Shown here piece by piece: positions 44,701 through 53,099 of a stretch of 64,000 nt of DNA. Positions within the stretch are counted from its first letter, which is position 1. Each line of letters opens with the position of its first letter. The translations under genes and the position numbers were made by a program. Source of the stretch: Liolophura sinensis (Eukaryota > Mollusca > Polyplacophora > Chitonida > Chitonidae); the NCBI RefSeq assembly GCF_032854445.1, contig NC_088296.1, positions 2,811,246 to 2,875,245 of the forward strand. Reading direction: 5' to 3'. The notes under the pieces are model-generated. The model searched no databases. It had not been told where the DNA came from and saw nothing but the letters and a program-made list of their open reading frames with translations.

Positions 44701-45417
44701 TCTCGGCACATAGATACATTAGGGTCTTACCTTGTCTTTCTCAGCTGCAGATGGTACATCTCGCATAGCGTGTCCCCCATGTTCAACCACACAACCCGTA
44801 CAAATCACCATTCGGCACGGTTCACAGTACAAGTCGAATGACCGACCGTGTCTGGGGCATGACGGCTGCTGAGTTGATTCATTATCCCCGCTGACCTGTC
44901 GCTGTGTGGTTTCCTGGGCGAGATACTCCAGCGACGAAACCAGCTGGTGACGCTTCATAGCACCCATCATGGGATGAAAAGAAGCCAGACAGTCTTTACA
45001 ATACAGTAAAGAACAGTTAGTACAAAACTTCACAGCTTTAGTCTGATTATCCTCCCCACACAGAGAACAACACGGGATGTCATCCTCAACCTTAACAGCA
45101 GAAGAGAACCTCTCCAGTATTTCTGCCAGATGAAAGTTGGGAGGCAGATCAGCCACACCTTCTCTCCCCAGACTGGTTGGTGTCCGACATACAGGGCATG
45201 AGATCAGCTGGTGAACACCCTCACTCCCCGTGCTGCAGGTGACCTCATCTGTCTGTCCAGGTTTAGACCTGTCAGCATACACAGCAATACACTCCCTACA
45301 GAAACTGTGCTGACAAGGTAACGTTACTGGTTTCCGGAATGTTTCCACACATATCGGGCATGTAAGAAACTCTTCGCGATTTTCCTTGCTTTCAGCCATT
45401 ATACGCTCGGTTTTTGA
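35150..45417 (-). CDS. TRIM-family protein, complete (RING, two B-boxes, coiled coil, PRY-SPRY)
   Basis: Gene-level entry. Coding exons: 45399-44731 (669 nt), 42334-42239 (96), 41472-41242 (231), 40664-40642 (23), 40379-40192 (188), 35733-35150 (584, with the TGA stop). They sum to 1791 nt, 597 codons, and all phases agree. RING at residues 14-71, B-box 1 at about 110-151, B-box 2 at about 181-215, coiled coil at about 224-340, PRY-SPRY at about 403-596. The 96-231-23 nt exon run is the classic layout of vertebrate TRIM genes with SPRY ends. Known relatives are intracellular E3 ubiquitin ligases, often in innate immunity; that role is inferred. A strong acceptor (TTTTCTATTGCAG) just upstream of the ATG implies a separate 5' untranslated exon beyond 45417. 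An additional small exon between 40192 and 35733 cannot be excluded. Confidence 0.92.
36418..37035. repeat. 21-bp minisatellite, about 29 units
   Basis: Unit ggggttctacaggacagccct with alternation of ctacagg and ctatagg forms and of gacagcgct and gacagccct. The period of seven codons gives open frames on both strands (GFYRTAL repeats on the plus strand); no gene is implied. GC content is higher than in the flanks. Confidence 0.96.
37225..38110. repeat. Degenerate minisatellite, about 78-bp unit
   Basis: Unit of the form cctgctgatttgtacacatg, gggtaaatatcacccagaca, ctgaggggtacactttcatc, tgtcctgctctaacagta. About eleven copies with spacing of roughly 77-83 bases. A SINE fragment interrupts it at 37540-37632. 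Confidence 0.88.
37540..37632 (-). mobile_element. SINE fragment inserted in the 78-bp array
   Basis: An A/T-rich tail with (TTTA)n, then gattggtgttttacgcagca and cacccattcgacggcggccagcat, after which repeat sequence resumes (acatggggcaaatatcac). The insertion therefore post-dates the array. Confidence 0.8.
38226..39035. repeat. 42-bp minisatellite, about 19 units
   Basis: Unit: ctgtataactcacattagcc, tatgtcttctgtgcacaccc, ta. The period is fourteen codons, so a 246-codon plus-strand frame stays open (cysteine-rich CITHISLCLLCTPY repeats). It has no initiation or splice context and lies in a TRIM intron, so it is rejected as a gene. Confidence 0.95.
39036..39450. repeat. Variant block of the 42-bp family, about 43-bp unit
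   Basis: Unit: gcatgccttacattagtttg, tatcttgttttgcccaccct, agt. It is clearly related to the preceding 42-bp units but homogeneous in its own form. Degenerate members continue to about 40165 on the far side of the SINE. Confidence 0.88.
39463..39770 (-). mobile_element. Complete tRNA-derived SINE inserted in the 42-bp array
   Basis: The element is about 39479-39754. It reads from the T-rich tail and ttggtgttttacgccgtactcaag through the core to the full tRNA-like head (cgctgcgctagcgcgctaac, then cgactgagccgcggaggccc). Flanking copies of ggaatggat(t/a)agttta at 39463-39478 and 39755-39770 are 16-bp target-site duplications with one difference. It is nearly full-length and young. Confidence 0.93.
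40192..40379 (-). CDS. TRIM exon 5: linker after the coiled coil
   Basis: The acceptor TCTCACAG ends at 40380 and the donor ACAA|GTAGGT follows 40192. Length 188 nt, taking one base from the 23-nt exon's split codon and leaving one base for the SPRY exon. It encodes IDDQLDEIRADLEKHEFSRQ and KLLDSVQHDQVVPRQ, a continued heptad-like helix, then a polar linker. The donor choice is set by phase: it gives a Lys codon across the junction to PTLRF. Confidence 0.75.
40642..40664 (-). CDS. TRIM exon 4: 23-nt microexon
   Basis: GTTGACAG|GGTTCCACGGACTTCACCAA..C|GTATGT: exactly 23 nt between a good acceptor and a good donor. It encodes GSTDFTK plus two bases of Thr, completed by exon 5. A 23-nt exon in this position is the known TRIM pattern. 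Without it the frame between exons 3 and 5 does not join. Confidence 0.85.
40665..41241. other. TRIM intron 3
   Basis: A 577-nt spacer between the 231-nt and 23-nt exons; no repeat recognised. Confidence 0.7.
41242..41472 (-). CDS. TRIM exon 3: main coiled coil
   Basis: The acceptor CTTGGCAG ends at 41473 and the donor TTAATG|GTAAGT follows 41242. Exactly 231 nt, 77 residues, phase 0 at both ends. It begins ENQELHTQEVEKAYCAALEA and ends IDRMVQASKKLLASVDVEF plus Leu-Met, a long amphipathic helix. In TRIM proteins this segment makes the antiparallel dimer. Confidence 0.92.
41473..42238. other. TRIM intron 2
   Basis: No feature recognised in this 766-nt intron apart from antisense open frames. 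Confidence 0.6.
42239..42334 (-). CDS. TRIM exon 2: start of coiled coil
   Basis: The acceptor TCATTACAG ends at 42335 and the donor ATACAG|GTCGGT follows 42239. Exactly 96 nt, 32 residues, phase 0 at both ends: PAVLSRNSELEKVLQETKE then SLSGVRRLQNKIQ. It is helical, and its size is that of the canonical second coding exon of TRIM genes. Confidence 0.92.
42545..43730. repeat. 67-bp minisatellite organised as 134-bp dimers
   Basis: Two unit types alternate. Type A: ggcctgtcagttctgtgagg, ggtaggaaacaagccatagc, ctggagaaaaccacagtcct. Type B: ggcctgtcagcgatgtggga, gaggaaataagacattgcca, gtagaaaaccatagtcct. The A-B dimer repeats every 134 bases across about 42690-43440 with near identity; single, more diverged 67-bp units flank it on both sides. 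One A-A junction near 42960-43060 breaks the alternation. Confidence 0.95.
43795..44012 (+). mobile_element. I/Jockey-like LINE 3' end, 5'-truncated
   Basis: tggttatggttttcaagttt, taactaagttttggttcttt, later ggcttgtgctttcaacttgt, tctcgccacgatatgacctg, and a terminal (CATT)n run. It matches the 3' untranslated end after the C terminus at 28856-29022 and is better preserved. Confidence 0.75.
44731..45399 (-). CDS. TRIM exon 1: RING, B-box 1 and B-box 2
   Basis: ATG at 45399; donor GACAAG|GTAAGA follows 44731; 669 nt, 223 residues. RING: CPIC at 14-17, PCQHSFCREC at 28-37 and CPVC at 68-71, so all C3HC4 zinc ligands are present, with a long loop before the last pair. B-box 1: CCSLCGEDNQ through KFCTNCSLLYCKDC to H142 and H151. 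B-box 2: CPRHGRSFDLYCEPC then ICTGC and EHGGH. An in-frame extension upstream of the ATG reads through an intron ending in TTTTCTATTGCAG at 45418, so the ATG at 45399 is preferred. Confidence 0.95.
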
Positions 45418-45839
45418 CTGCAATAGAAAATATAAAAACAGCAAATTATTTAAACTGACACCAATAAAGGTCCTGCCATTCATGAAAATATATAATTTCA
45501 ACAGAGTACACAGTCTCCATCTGCAGTTCAGGGCCTGTTCCAACAACATATGGGGTCAGTAATTTGTCGCCATTGCTCAAGAAGCGTTACAATATCTATG
45601 TTAGGAGAACATGTGTGCCTATATTTACTTCAAGAGAATCCCTTCTTCATAGCTAGAAACTTGGCCATTGTTGCTTTTATCATGCACGAGATACTTTTTG
45701 GACAAAGATCCGGTCAACCCATTTAGCCAGGCGTGTTTGACAGTGACGATACCTTTTTATAGCCCCATCCATGAATAGCAGATTGGTGTGTGAAAACGTT
45801 GGCCTGGTGATTTAAAGGTAAGATCATCCCACTTGGAAA

Positions 45840-46315
45840 ACAAAAATGTTGGGACTTCAGATATAAGATAATCGGGTCAAACATCTGGGCTACAGTGGTA
45901 GTTAAGCAGGCATGACCCTATATGACAATGGCGCCAAGCATCTGGACTACATGGCTAGCGTAAATTAGGTAAACTTGACCTTATATGAAAATGGCGAAAA
46001 GCCTCTAGACTACATCGATAGTGGAGGCGACTTGACCCTATATGACAAGGGCACCAAGCGTCTGGACTCCAGTGGTAATGGAGCAGGCATGACCCTATAT
46101 GACAATGGCAACAAGCGTCTGGACTAAATTTCTAGCGTAAATTAGGGAGATTTGACCTTATATGAAAATGCGGGCATATATGACAAGGGCGCCGAGCGTC
46201 TGGACTGCAGTGGTAATGAAGGAAACTTGACCTTATATGTAAACGTCTGGGCTACAGCGGTACTGAAGGAGACCTAACTTTCTTTGATAATGTTGGCAAG
46301 CGTCTGGGTTGAATT
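45840..46315. repeat. Degenerate minisatellite, about 57-63-bp unit
   Basis: Repeats of gcatgaccctatatgacaat, ggcgccaagcgtctggacta, ca.tggtaatgga. Anchors gacc(c/t)tatatg at 45914, 45977, 46034 and 46091. About eight units with indels, just upstream of the TRIM 5' end. Confidence 0.85.
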
Positions 46316-46454
46316 GAAGCTTTTTCAATTTTACCATTCGTAATGATATAATAAATAATGAACAGGTGGCGTCAATATTTTCGACCTTGAAAAGGCTGAC
46401 GACACCTCATGGAAATAAGTTATTTCAAAAGATATCTCTGACATGGGATTTTTC

Positions 46455-47090
46455 CCAATAAAGCCAAGAAATGGGCAGCTGAAAATTGTTGTAGATTTTA
46501 AACCATCGGTATGCATTTTTGTTATAAACGGAAACTTTATACCGACTGTTGTGGTGAACGAGTGAAAATTGTTGGAGAAAATAGACTTTAGGGGTCATAT
46601 TTGATAGCAAATTATCGTTCCTACCCCAAATTAAAGTGCTCAAAGATAAATGTACACATCTACGCGTCGAAACAGACATTCGTATACCAGCCGTCAACAG
46701 GGCGCCCCAGCTCAATGCTCACAAAACCATTCCCAAATCGACGTTTAAGAAAGGTTCTCGTTGAACGCCGTATTTAGCACTGTCTAGCATTGTCCTATTA
46801 CTTTGTTAACTTTATTAATTTTATGTCGATCTTTTGTGAGGCCTAAATTGACCTTGGTTCCATTATTTACGGTTTCGCCAGGAAATCGTATCTAAAAATG
46901 TTGGATCTTGTCCATGACCAGGGTTTGAGGCTCAGCCTTGATGCACTTAGAACTTCACCCCTAGGGAGTTTATACATTGTGGCTAACAAATCTTTAGTAT
47001 ACAACAGGCGTATACAGTATACAATCAGTATGCTACAAAACTTAAAGCACATTCAACAAGAACTTGCGTACGACTCTGATGTATAAATAT
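46455..47090 (+). mobile_element. I/Jockey-like LINE: post-RT region, decayed
   Basis: Plus strand: KKWAAENCCRF, CGERVKIVGENR, then DLGSIIYGFARKSYLKMLDL and LRLSLDALRTSPLGSLYIVA, the conserved region downstream of the RT domain. Internal stops are present. It is the left part of the large duplication shared with 60275-62000. Confidence 0.8.
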
Positions 47091-47939
47091 ATTTATCAAA
47101 AAATTTTAATTTTTCCGAGTAATAAAGTATGACATATCATTTTGATATATATATTCCGACATTTTAATTGGTCCGTGCATCTTTTCATTCATCAAATCGA
47201 TCACTCAAAAGTTACAACTCTGCTGTACAGGCGCCACTTTTTTTCTCCAACTTTTTGTTGTAGTCAGCAAATGTATTTAAATTCTGTCAGAAACCAAAAC
47301 TCTGTAGACTGTTTTGCTTGATCAGCCTTCGTTAAGTTAAACTGTCAGTTCTTTTTTGAAAGTTGCACGGCGTGTACTCAGCTCACCTGAAATTTATCCA
47401 TTTTCAGACAGCACTTCTTTCTGTAGTAAAATGTCATATTTGTCTTATAAATATTAACGTATTGACCTATATAATGTATAAAGCAAACTTTTGACATGTC
47501 TATGGAATGAAAAAAAAAAGTCGCTATGTTTTGTCTGTTCTATGTTATAGTCCGCCATGTATTAGTCACTTACTGATGACGCTTCACCTGATCTATATAT
47601 GTGATATCACTACGCGGTTAGACGTCGACGCAGTTTCCGAAAAGTTTAAAACGCAATGATTTTTTCTGCTTTAAAATTTACACTAAGGCATTTATGGAAT
47701 CAATAGGGATATGAAATCTGTGACCCTCGATATCATATTTATTAAACGAGAGTAGTAGTTTTCATTTGTTTTCAAACCAGAGGATGTGGCTAGTGTGTCT
47801 TTTTTGGAGTGTCCTCTCTAGCTTCCTCCAAAACCTCAATAAATATCTGATCTACGTGAACAGAAGAAATCAGGTACAAATCCACTGTAGATTCAGTTTT
47901 TGAGGGACAGCTAATTCCAGACCAGTTGTAAACTTTTTA

Positions 47940-48765
47940 TCTCAGATGACGCCAGCGGGCTTGTGCGTTAGTCTTGTTGGTATTATGACGCCAACTGAGA
48001 ACGGGCTGGTACATCAAAAGAAGCGATGTACTGGTTCGACCCGACGTGGTTAGTCGGGGTTTATTCCTGTCGTCCGCAAAGGTGAGAACGATGAACAGAC
48101 GCCGATATTTCCGTCAATGGCTCCTTTATTGAAGGCTGGCTGTTGGTCCGCACCGGGAACTCCCCATGTATATGCAAGCCTCCGCTGAAGGTAGACGGTT
48201 GACCAGGCCGAAAAGACGCTTTTCAACATGTTAAAGCGTACCACTTTTTCCTACGTGAACAGGTTCACTCTCGTGTTCTAAGCCCTTCTACGTAGTCCAC
48301 CTCTTTTTTCGGGGCTCCTGTGCTTATATCTATCCTGTCTGCCATGAGAGAAATTTGGAATGTTCCCGATGCGGCCAATCTTACATTTTAGCCACTAAAA
48401 CAAAGCAGACAATGTTTTGGACACACGTAATACCAATTCCTCGCTCCCCAGCCATCTAGCCAAAAACAGTACAGCTCTCACCATAAACTAATTCCAGATG
48501 TATACAACACTGTCTGATTTTAAAACACGCCACTTAACAGCGAGTGGTATTTGCAGAACTGAAAACAGGCAGCGCACCGAGCGTTTGTATACTCACAAAC
48601 ATACCGAGGCATGCACCGAACGTCATGCAGCTATAACAATGACAAAACCTTTACAGATACAACATACAAGATTGAAGTGACACGTTACCCATATATTTTA
48701 CACAATGACGTCTATTACACAACAGTTAACATCACTTCTTTCAACATCAGTGTTTCTTTTTTCTT
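47940..48765 (-). mobile_element. Insertion relative to the paralogous copy, possibly LTR-like
   Basis: Copy A of the duplication has about 820 bases here where copy C (near 60955-61005) has about 50. The insert has balanced base composition unlike its AT-rich flanks, and a polyadenylation-like AATAAAGGAG on the minus strand near 48130. No coding domain, clear TG..CA ends or target-site duplication was settled. A solo LTR is one guess; an unrelated insertion is equally possible. Confidence 0.3.
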
Positions 48766-49261
48766 TTTAGGCCTCCATACCTCGGAAAACCTATTGTTAT
48801 AGTATGGGTTATTAGGGGTTCATGCCATACAGGTTGAACTCACTAATATCTCGGCTTGAGCCCCAATTGTATCTTATTAGATTATTATTACTTTCGGCAA
48901 TTTTGTGATACATTTTATGAGAAACACGACTTGTGGTACATTCCTGAAACTTCAGTATGAGTTAGGAGAGGATCTAAAGTTTTCCTGTTTGGCTTTTGGT
49001 AACATTTGGTCGCATGACTTGGCGGCCATTTTGGATTTTGTGCCAACGTAAACAAATCATCATCTCTAGAATGACTGATGCGATTGAGCTGAAAATTAAA
49101 CAGCAGTTGCACAAAGCCTAGGCACACTCAGGGTGATAACGTAAACTTTCTCGTTTGACAATAGTACAAACTCGCTATTGGGTAAATATGTCGTGTGACG
49201 CAAATCCACAGAGAACGAAACATGTATCAGACGTACACATAACCTATCAAGAGATCAAAAT

Positions 49262-49436
49262 TTATTATTTATTTATTTGATTAGTCTTTATATTTTATAA
49301 TAATTCACTTATAAGCATGATGGCAGGAAACCCATGACCACCGGAGGGTAAGTCAACATGAGTTGGACTTGAACTCACAGCTACTGCGTTGGTGAGAGGC
49401 TCCTAGCGCGCTAACCAACTGAGCCACGGAGGCTCT
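49262..49436 (-). mobile_element. tRNA-derived SINE, internally deleted
   Basis: The 3' signature is decayed (gattagtctttatattttat), the core is mostly lost, and the head is well kept (gttggacttgaactcacagc, gctcctagcgcgctaaccaa, ctgagccacggaggct). Confidence 0.75.
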
Positions 49437-49633
49437 CAAAATGTATTAGAAGTATGTACAACAAACCCATAGTGAACACAAACACACATCAGACATACAT
49501 GTACAAGGAACCCAAAGGGAATACAAAATAAATACTATTGTTTGTTAGACAGGTTTAGATGTCATTTTTGATAGTGGATTAAGTAACACTATTATCGTTA
49601 ATAAGGATTACATTTTCTGAATACTCTATTTTT

Positions 49634-49735
49634 GTGGACGGCCTGTTGATCGAGTGGTCTAGACGGTGAACATGTGTTGCTGGCGATTTGGTGCATGACT
49701 CTGAGGGCGCTGGTTCGAAACCCACAGTGGTCTTA
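49634..49735 (+). other. tRNA-like head of a second SINE type
   Basis: Perfect A box (tggtctagacgg, 49655-49666) and perfect B box (ggttcgaaacc, 49712-49722), 45 bases apart, as in tRNAs with a long variable arm. The segment starts gcctgttgatcgag and does not resemble the main SINE head. A cloverleaf with a good acceptor stem is not evident, so a SINE head or tRNA relic is preferred over a functional tRNA. Confidence 0.45.
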
Positions 49736-49869
49736 GCCAACTTTCAGCACTAAAATCTAGGTACATCTAGGTGTATCTCAGCTACGTTAAAAGTTTGAAA
49801 AGAAGATTAAGACATTTTACTTCAAACAAAATGGTGACAACAGAATTAAAAATATATTAACTCAACATA

Positions 49870-49980
49870 TTTTTTTCTTTGATGCAACAGCAACCAGCAT
49901 TACGGCAGAAGGACACCAGGCAGAGCCCGGGGACTCCACAACCATCCGCAGAGTGCTGCCAGATCTCCCGACCTACAATC
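49870..49980 (-). mobile_element. SINE core fragment
   Basis: cagcaaccagcattacggca, then aggcagagcccggggac and accatccgcagagtgctgcca: core only, reverse orientation, truncated at both ends. Confidence 0.65.
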
Positions 49981-50003
49981 GGGGTGATAGCACCCAAAGA
50001 CCA

Positions 50004-50005
<2 letters not shown>

Positions 50006-50076
<71 letters not shown>

Positions 50077-50101
50077 CGTCAAGCTTTGGCTTGACGCTAT
50101 A
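50006..50101. repeat. (AT)n tract followed by a 13-bp-arm hairpin
   Basis: About 34 AT units at 50006-50074. Immediately after, 50072-50084 (tatagcgtcaagc) and 50089-50101 (gcttgacgctata) form a perfect inverted repeat with a tttg loop. Confidence 0.95.
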
Positions 50102-50559
50102 CTTACTTGCCATTTTCTATGCTAATATTGACCAGTCAGAAAGCATGAATATACTAGCCCATAATTATTCCAAGATGGCTGACCCTAACAATGTGCATTT
50201 TCTAAGCTGTGGGAAAACAACTCAATTATGCATGGATTGGTGCTGAGTGGTGCAGAATTTGTACAAGTGAACACAGTGCGTTAAATCTGGTACGTGCACC
50301 TTGTCTACAGCATATGCCGGTTATATCTCAGGTACACCTGTATATATACCTACCATATACCTATGTTATACCTCAGGTACACCTCAAACATCCCGTTTTC
50401 TTACCTAAGCTAACTGAGGTGTACTTTAGGTTTACTTTAGATATTAATTTGCATAATTGGCAGTACTTCAAAAACACCTGCAGTATATCTCATATACACC
50501 TCAAGTATATCGCAGCTTCACCTCAGGTCACATGTGATGTACCTCTATTATACCTCCAC

Positions 50560-50640
50560 AATGCCACCATAATGCTGGCCACTGCAATATTAATAAGTGA
50601 AATATTCTTGAGTGTGACGCAAATCACTAATCAAATTAAA
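50560..50640 (+). mobile_element. SINE 3'-end fragment
   Basis: ccaccataatgctggccact, then taagtgaaatattcttgagt and gtgacgcaaatcactaatcaaatt, plus orientation. Confidence 0.65.
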
Positions 50641-51307
50641 TAGTTAACAAGTATATCTCCTGTAGACCTTATGAGAGGAAGTACCATTAAACATTGCAAT
50701 TCTTCAGATTTCAATTAACTCAGGCCAAGTATAAATATTAAACACCAAATAATACCAAGCCAATCTTGTTAAAGTGCCAAAACAGTGTATGTTAATTTCT
50801 AGACAACAGCAAGAATGAAAATGGGTCATTTCTTTTGTTTGTAAACTTTTTGGAGGGTATTTGTTTGACAACTGACGGTGCTTATTGAACACTCTACTGT
50901 GTACATGTCTAAAATGGTCAATATACATTCTACAAAGCAGTCCTTCGAAAAAAAAGGAGAATATAGTAAAACAAAGTGTGAATCTTGTCAACTGAAACTG
51001 GTAATGTATAATGATCATGTAGCACCAAGTTAATAAAAATTGTACATAACCCAACACACTTTCCATGTCTGCTTTTAAAGTTCTATTCGAATTATCAATA
51101 TAATAGCAGATTTCTAAAAATGAAAGAAATATTTAAAAATTGAAGGCTATATACATACCTGCACCTGACGTGCCTTTTTCGAATATTTTCTTCTTGGCAT
51201 TTTGTACTGCAATAAACACAAAGAAATAGTTGACAAAAATTCAACTGAAATTCCAACTACATGCATTTCAACAGGAAATAAATATTCCAGGACGGTACCA
51301 GTAATGA

Positions 51308-51385
51308 TTTCTTTATTTATTCGATTGGTGTTTAATGCCGTACTCAAGAATATTTCAGCGGTCAGCATTATGGTGGGAGCAAGGA
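51308..51385 (-). mobile_element. SINE 3'-end fragment
   Basis: tttatttattcgattggtgt, ttaatgccgtactcaagaat, then cagcattatggtgggagca; an internal deletion removes the acttatacgacgg part. Confidence 0.65.
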
Positions 51386-52630
51386 GATATTGAGGATCTT
51401 GTGCAAATAAATTTCAATACAAGCAATATATTTGATTGACAGGAAAAAAACAACTCACAAGCCATAAAGTGTCATATTTCAATTTTGACGAGCACCTGCA
51501 TGTATGTTGTTGCAACTGTTCATCTACACACTTCTGAACTATTTTACCCATCAGGGATATTAGTTCTGGGTGATGTATAACCTTCACCAGTGGCCAAAAT
51601 CATGATATTTCATTTCTGTCCACATAACAAAACAGGTATATGCATGCAAGCTGTCTATATTTATCTAAACCTATAAATCTGTAATAGAGCATTACTGCTA
51701 ATAGCTAAAACATAATCTCAACCTCCACTTTGTGAATTTTGGCTCTATATCTGTAAGGCATAAAAACATATCATGTACATAAAGGACTCGTATTGATCCA
51801 TATTTTGACACATTATGGTACATAAAGTAAGTGTGTCATATTATTTTACCTTATTCTGCAAATTCACACAATAGGATATATTCAAGTACACATCGTCTTC
51901 CTTTCTCGACTCATTTTAATTTTATAACCTTTTTGAGTATCAATAATATACCTCACCATACTCTGTGGATTGATATTGTAACAAGCAAAAAAGTCCCAGT
52001 CATTCGTCATTCGTGTTTAAATGATCATGTAATATCTGTAACAACCTCAGAGCTTCACTTGTTCCGTTACTCAGTTTCCTCCAGTACAGGCTTCCGCCAG
52101 TCAATATAATTTTGTACACAGTGGTATGAGGTAATCCCCAAAAGTCTTCAAATATGAAGTATCCATCACTGACAAAGCAGAAAAGATATGTTCTTTTCTA
52201 AAGGTAATTTTTTTTATTTGGTTCACCTATATAATTCCTTTTTTTCTGTCATAAAACCACCCTTCAAATGATGATAAAGTACTGCGGTGTTTGATTACAC
52301 AGTATTCCTTTTCTTCAAAAAAACACTTGATTCATGTGATGTACATTTGTAGGCCGAGGGGTTCAGTTACTTTCTAATATTTTCCAAGTCATGTATCTCC
52401 TACAAACGACATGCATTCGTTGTGCCAGCTTTTGAGAGTAACTAATCTCCCAAAACTTGGCATTACCTTGATTTAAAATCGTCAGCCTGCACATTAACCA
52501 AATATTTTTATGTCTGAATATTGTGTGTTATTGAACGATTCTGATATTTGATGAGATTTATTATTGCTTCTTTGTGACACGCGGAGGGTAATGGCCCAAA
52601 GTGGTTGTCTGTTTGATTTCTGTCACTTAA
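51386..52630. other. Intergenic, partly duplicated
   Basis: No gene recognised. The block 51950-52130 (aacaacctcagagcttcact through cagtttcctccagta) is shared with 61860-61985. Confidence 0.5.
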
Positions 52631-52639
52631 GGGCCACTA

Positions 52640-52800
52640 GCCTACATCATAAAATAATATATGTATATAAATAAAACATTTCTGTTTCATTTAGGATGTT
52701 TTCATTACCATATCAAAAGCCATTAAGCGGCTCGTGTTTTTAACTTACAGCCACGATATTACCATATGCGGCGTTTACCTGCACTAAGGCAATAAAATAT
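52640..52800 (+). mobile_element. LINE 3'-tail fragment, diverged
   Basis: ggctcgtgtttttaacttac, agccacgatattaccatatg and cggcgttta resemble the 3' end of the I/Jockey-like LINE at 43900-44010. Confidence 0.4.
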
Positions 52801-52829
52801 TTCAGTTGGAAAAAAGGAAATAAACGTTC

Positions 52830-52980
52830 GTGAATTGAACAAGAAAAGTGTGTTAAATGGTGTAAGGAAAGGTGGAACTGGATGAATGGTCGACAGTGGA
52901 AAAATATGATTTTTTCTGATGAAAGTCAAGTTGAGACAGGGGAGGACAACCTCGCTTGGGCTATTTTTTGAGAAAACATT
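52830..52980 (+). pseudogene. Tc1/mariner-type transposase fragment
   Basis: Reading from about 52836 the plus strand gives EQEKCVKWCKERWNWMNG then RQWKNMIFSDESQVETG before a stop. W..(V/M)IFSDES is the second catalytic-Asp motif of Tc1-like transposases. Only about 45 codons remain, no terminal repeats were seen, and the copy is dead. Confidence 0.75.
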
Positions 52981-53099
52981 TCCTACTTAAAGTAAAACGA
53001 ATATGAATTAAGATCAAATTCTCCCAGCTCCCAGTATTTTATTGCGCTATTGTCAGGAACCACAGAAGTACAGACTACAACAGAGCTACTATACCCTGC

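Larger units (their letters stand above)
42335..44730. other. TRIM intron 1 (2.4 kb)
   Basis: About half is the 67/134-bp minisatellite; a LINE 3' end follows. The stretch 44013-44730 next to the RING exon is AT-rich with nothing recognised. Confidence 0.7.
46455..49560 (+). repeat. Segmental duplication, copy A (partner 60275-61950)
   Basis: Collinear similar blocks: LINE post-RT piece (46455-47090 / 60275-60735); aaatatctgatctacgtgaac block (47770-47930 / 60790-60955); ccccaattgtatcttat block through cattcctgaaacttcagtatg to the gcgattgagct.aaaat.aa block (48820-49180 / 61030-61400); and tacaacaa.ccca.agt..aacacaaac block (49440-49530 / 61745-61830). Copy A carries extra sequence at about 47940-48765. 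Part of the right end of the partner also matches 51950-52130. Confidence 0.75.
49800..50560 (+). repeat. Duplicated non-coding segment, copy 2 (partner 32230-33100)
   Basis: Collinear with 32230-33100, ending in the same ctcaggtacacctc-type short repeats (about 50325-50540). A SINE piece and an (AT)n tract are inserted in this copy. Confidence 0.5.

Noticed and set aside
51831-52109. Open frame partly matching a frame at 61860-62000
   Set aside because: The similarity is at DNA level between duplicated non-coding segments; the frames contain shifts and no known domain.
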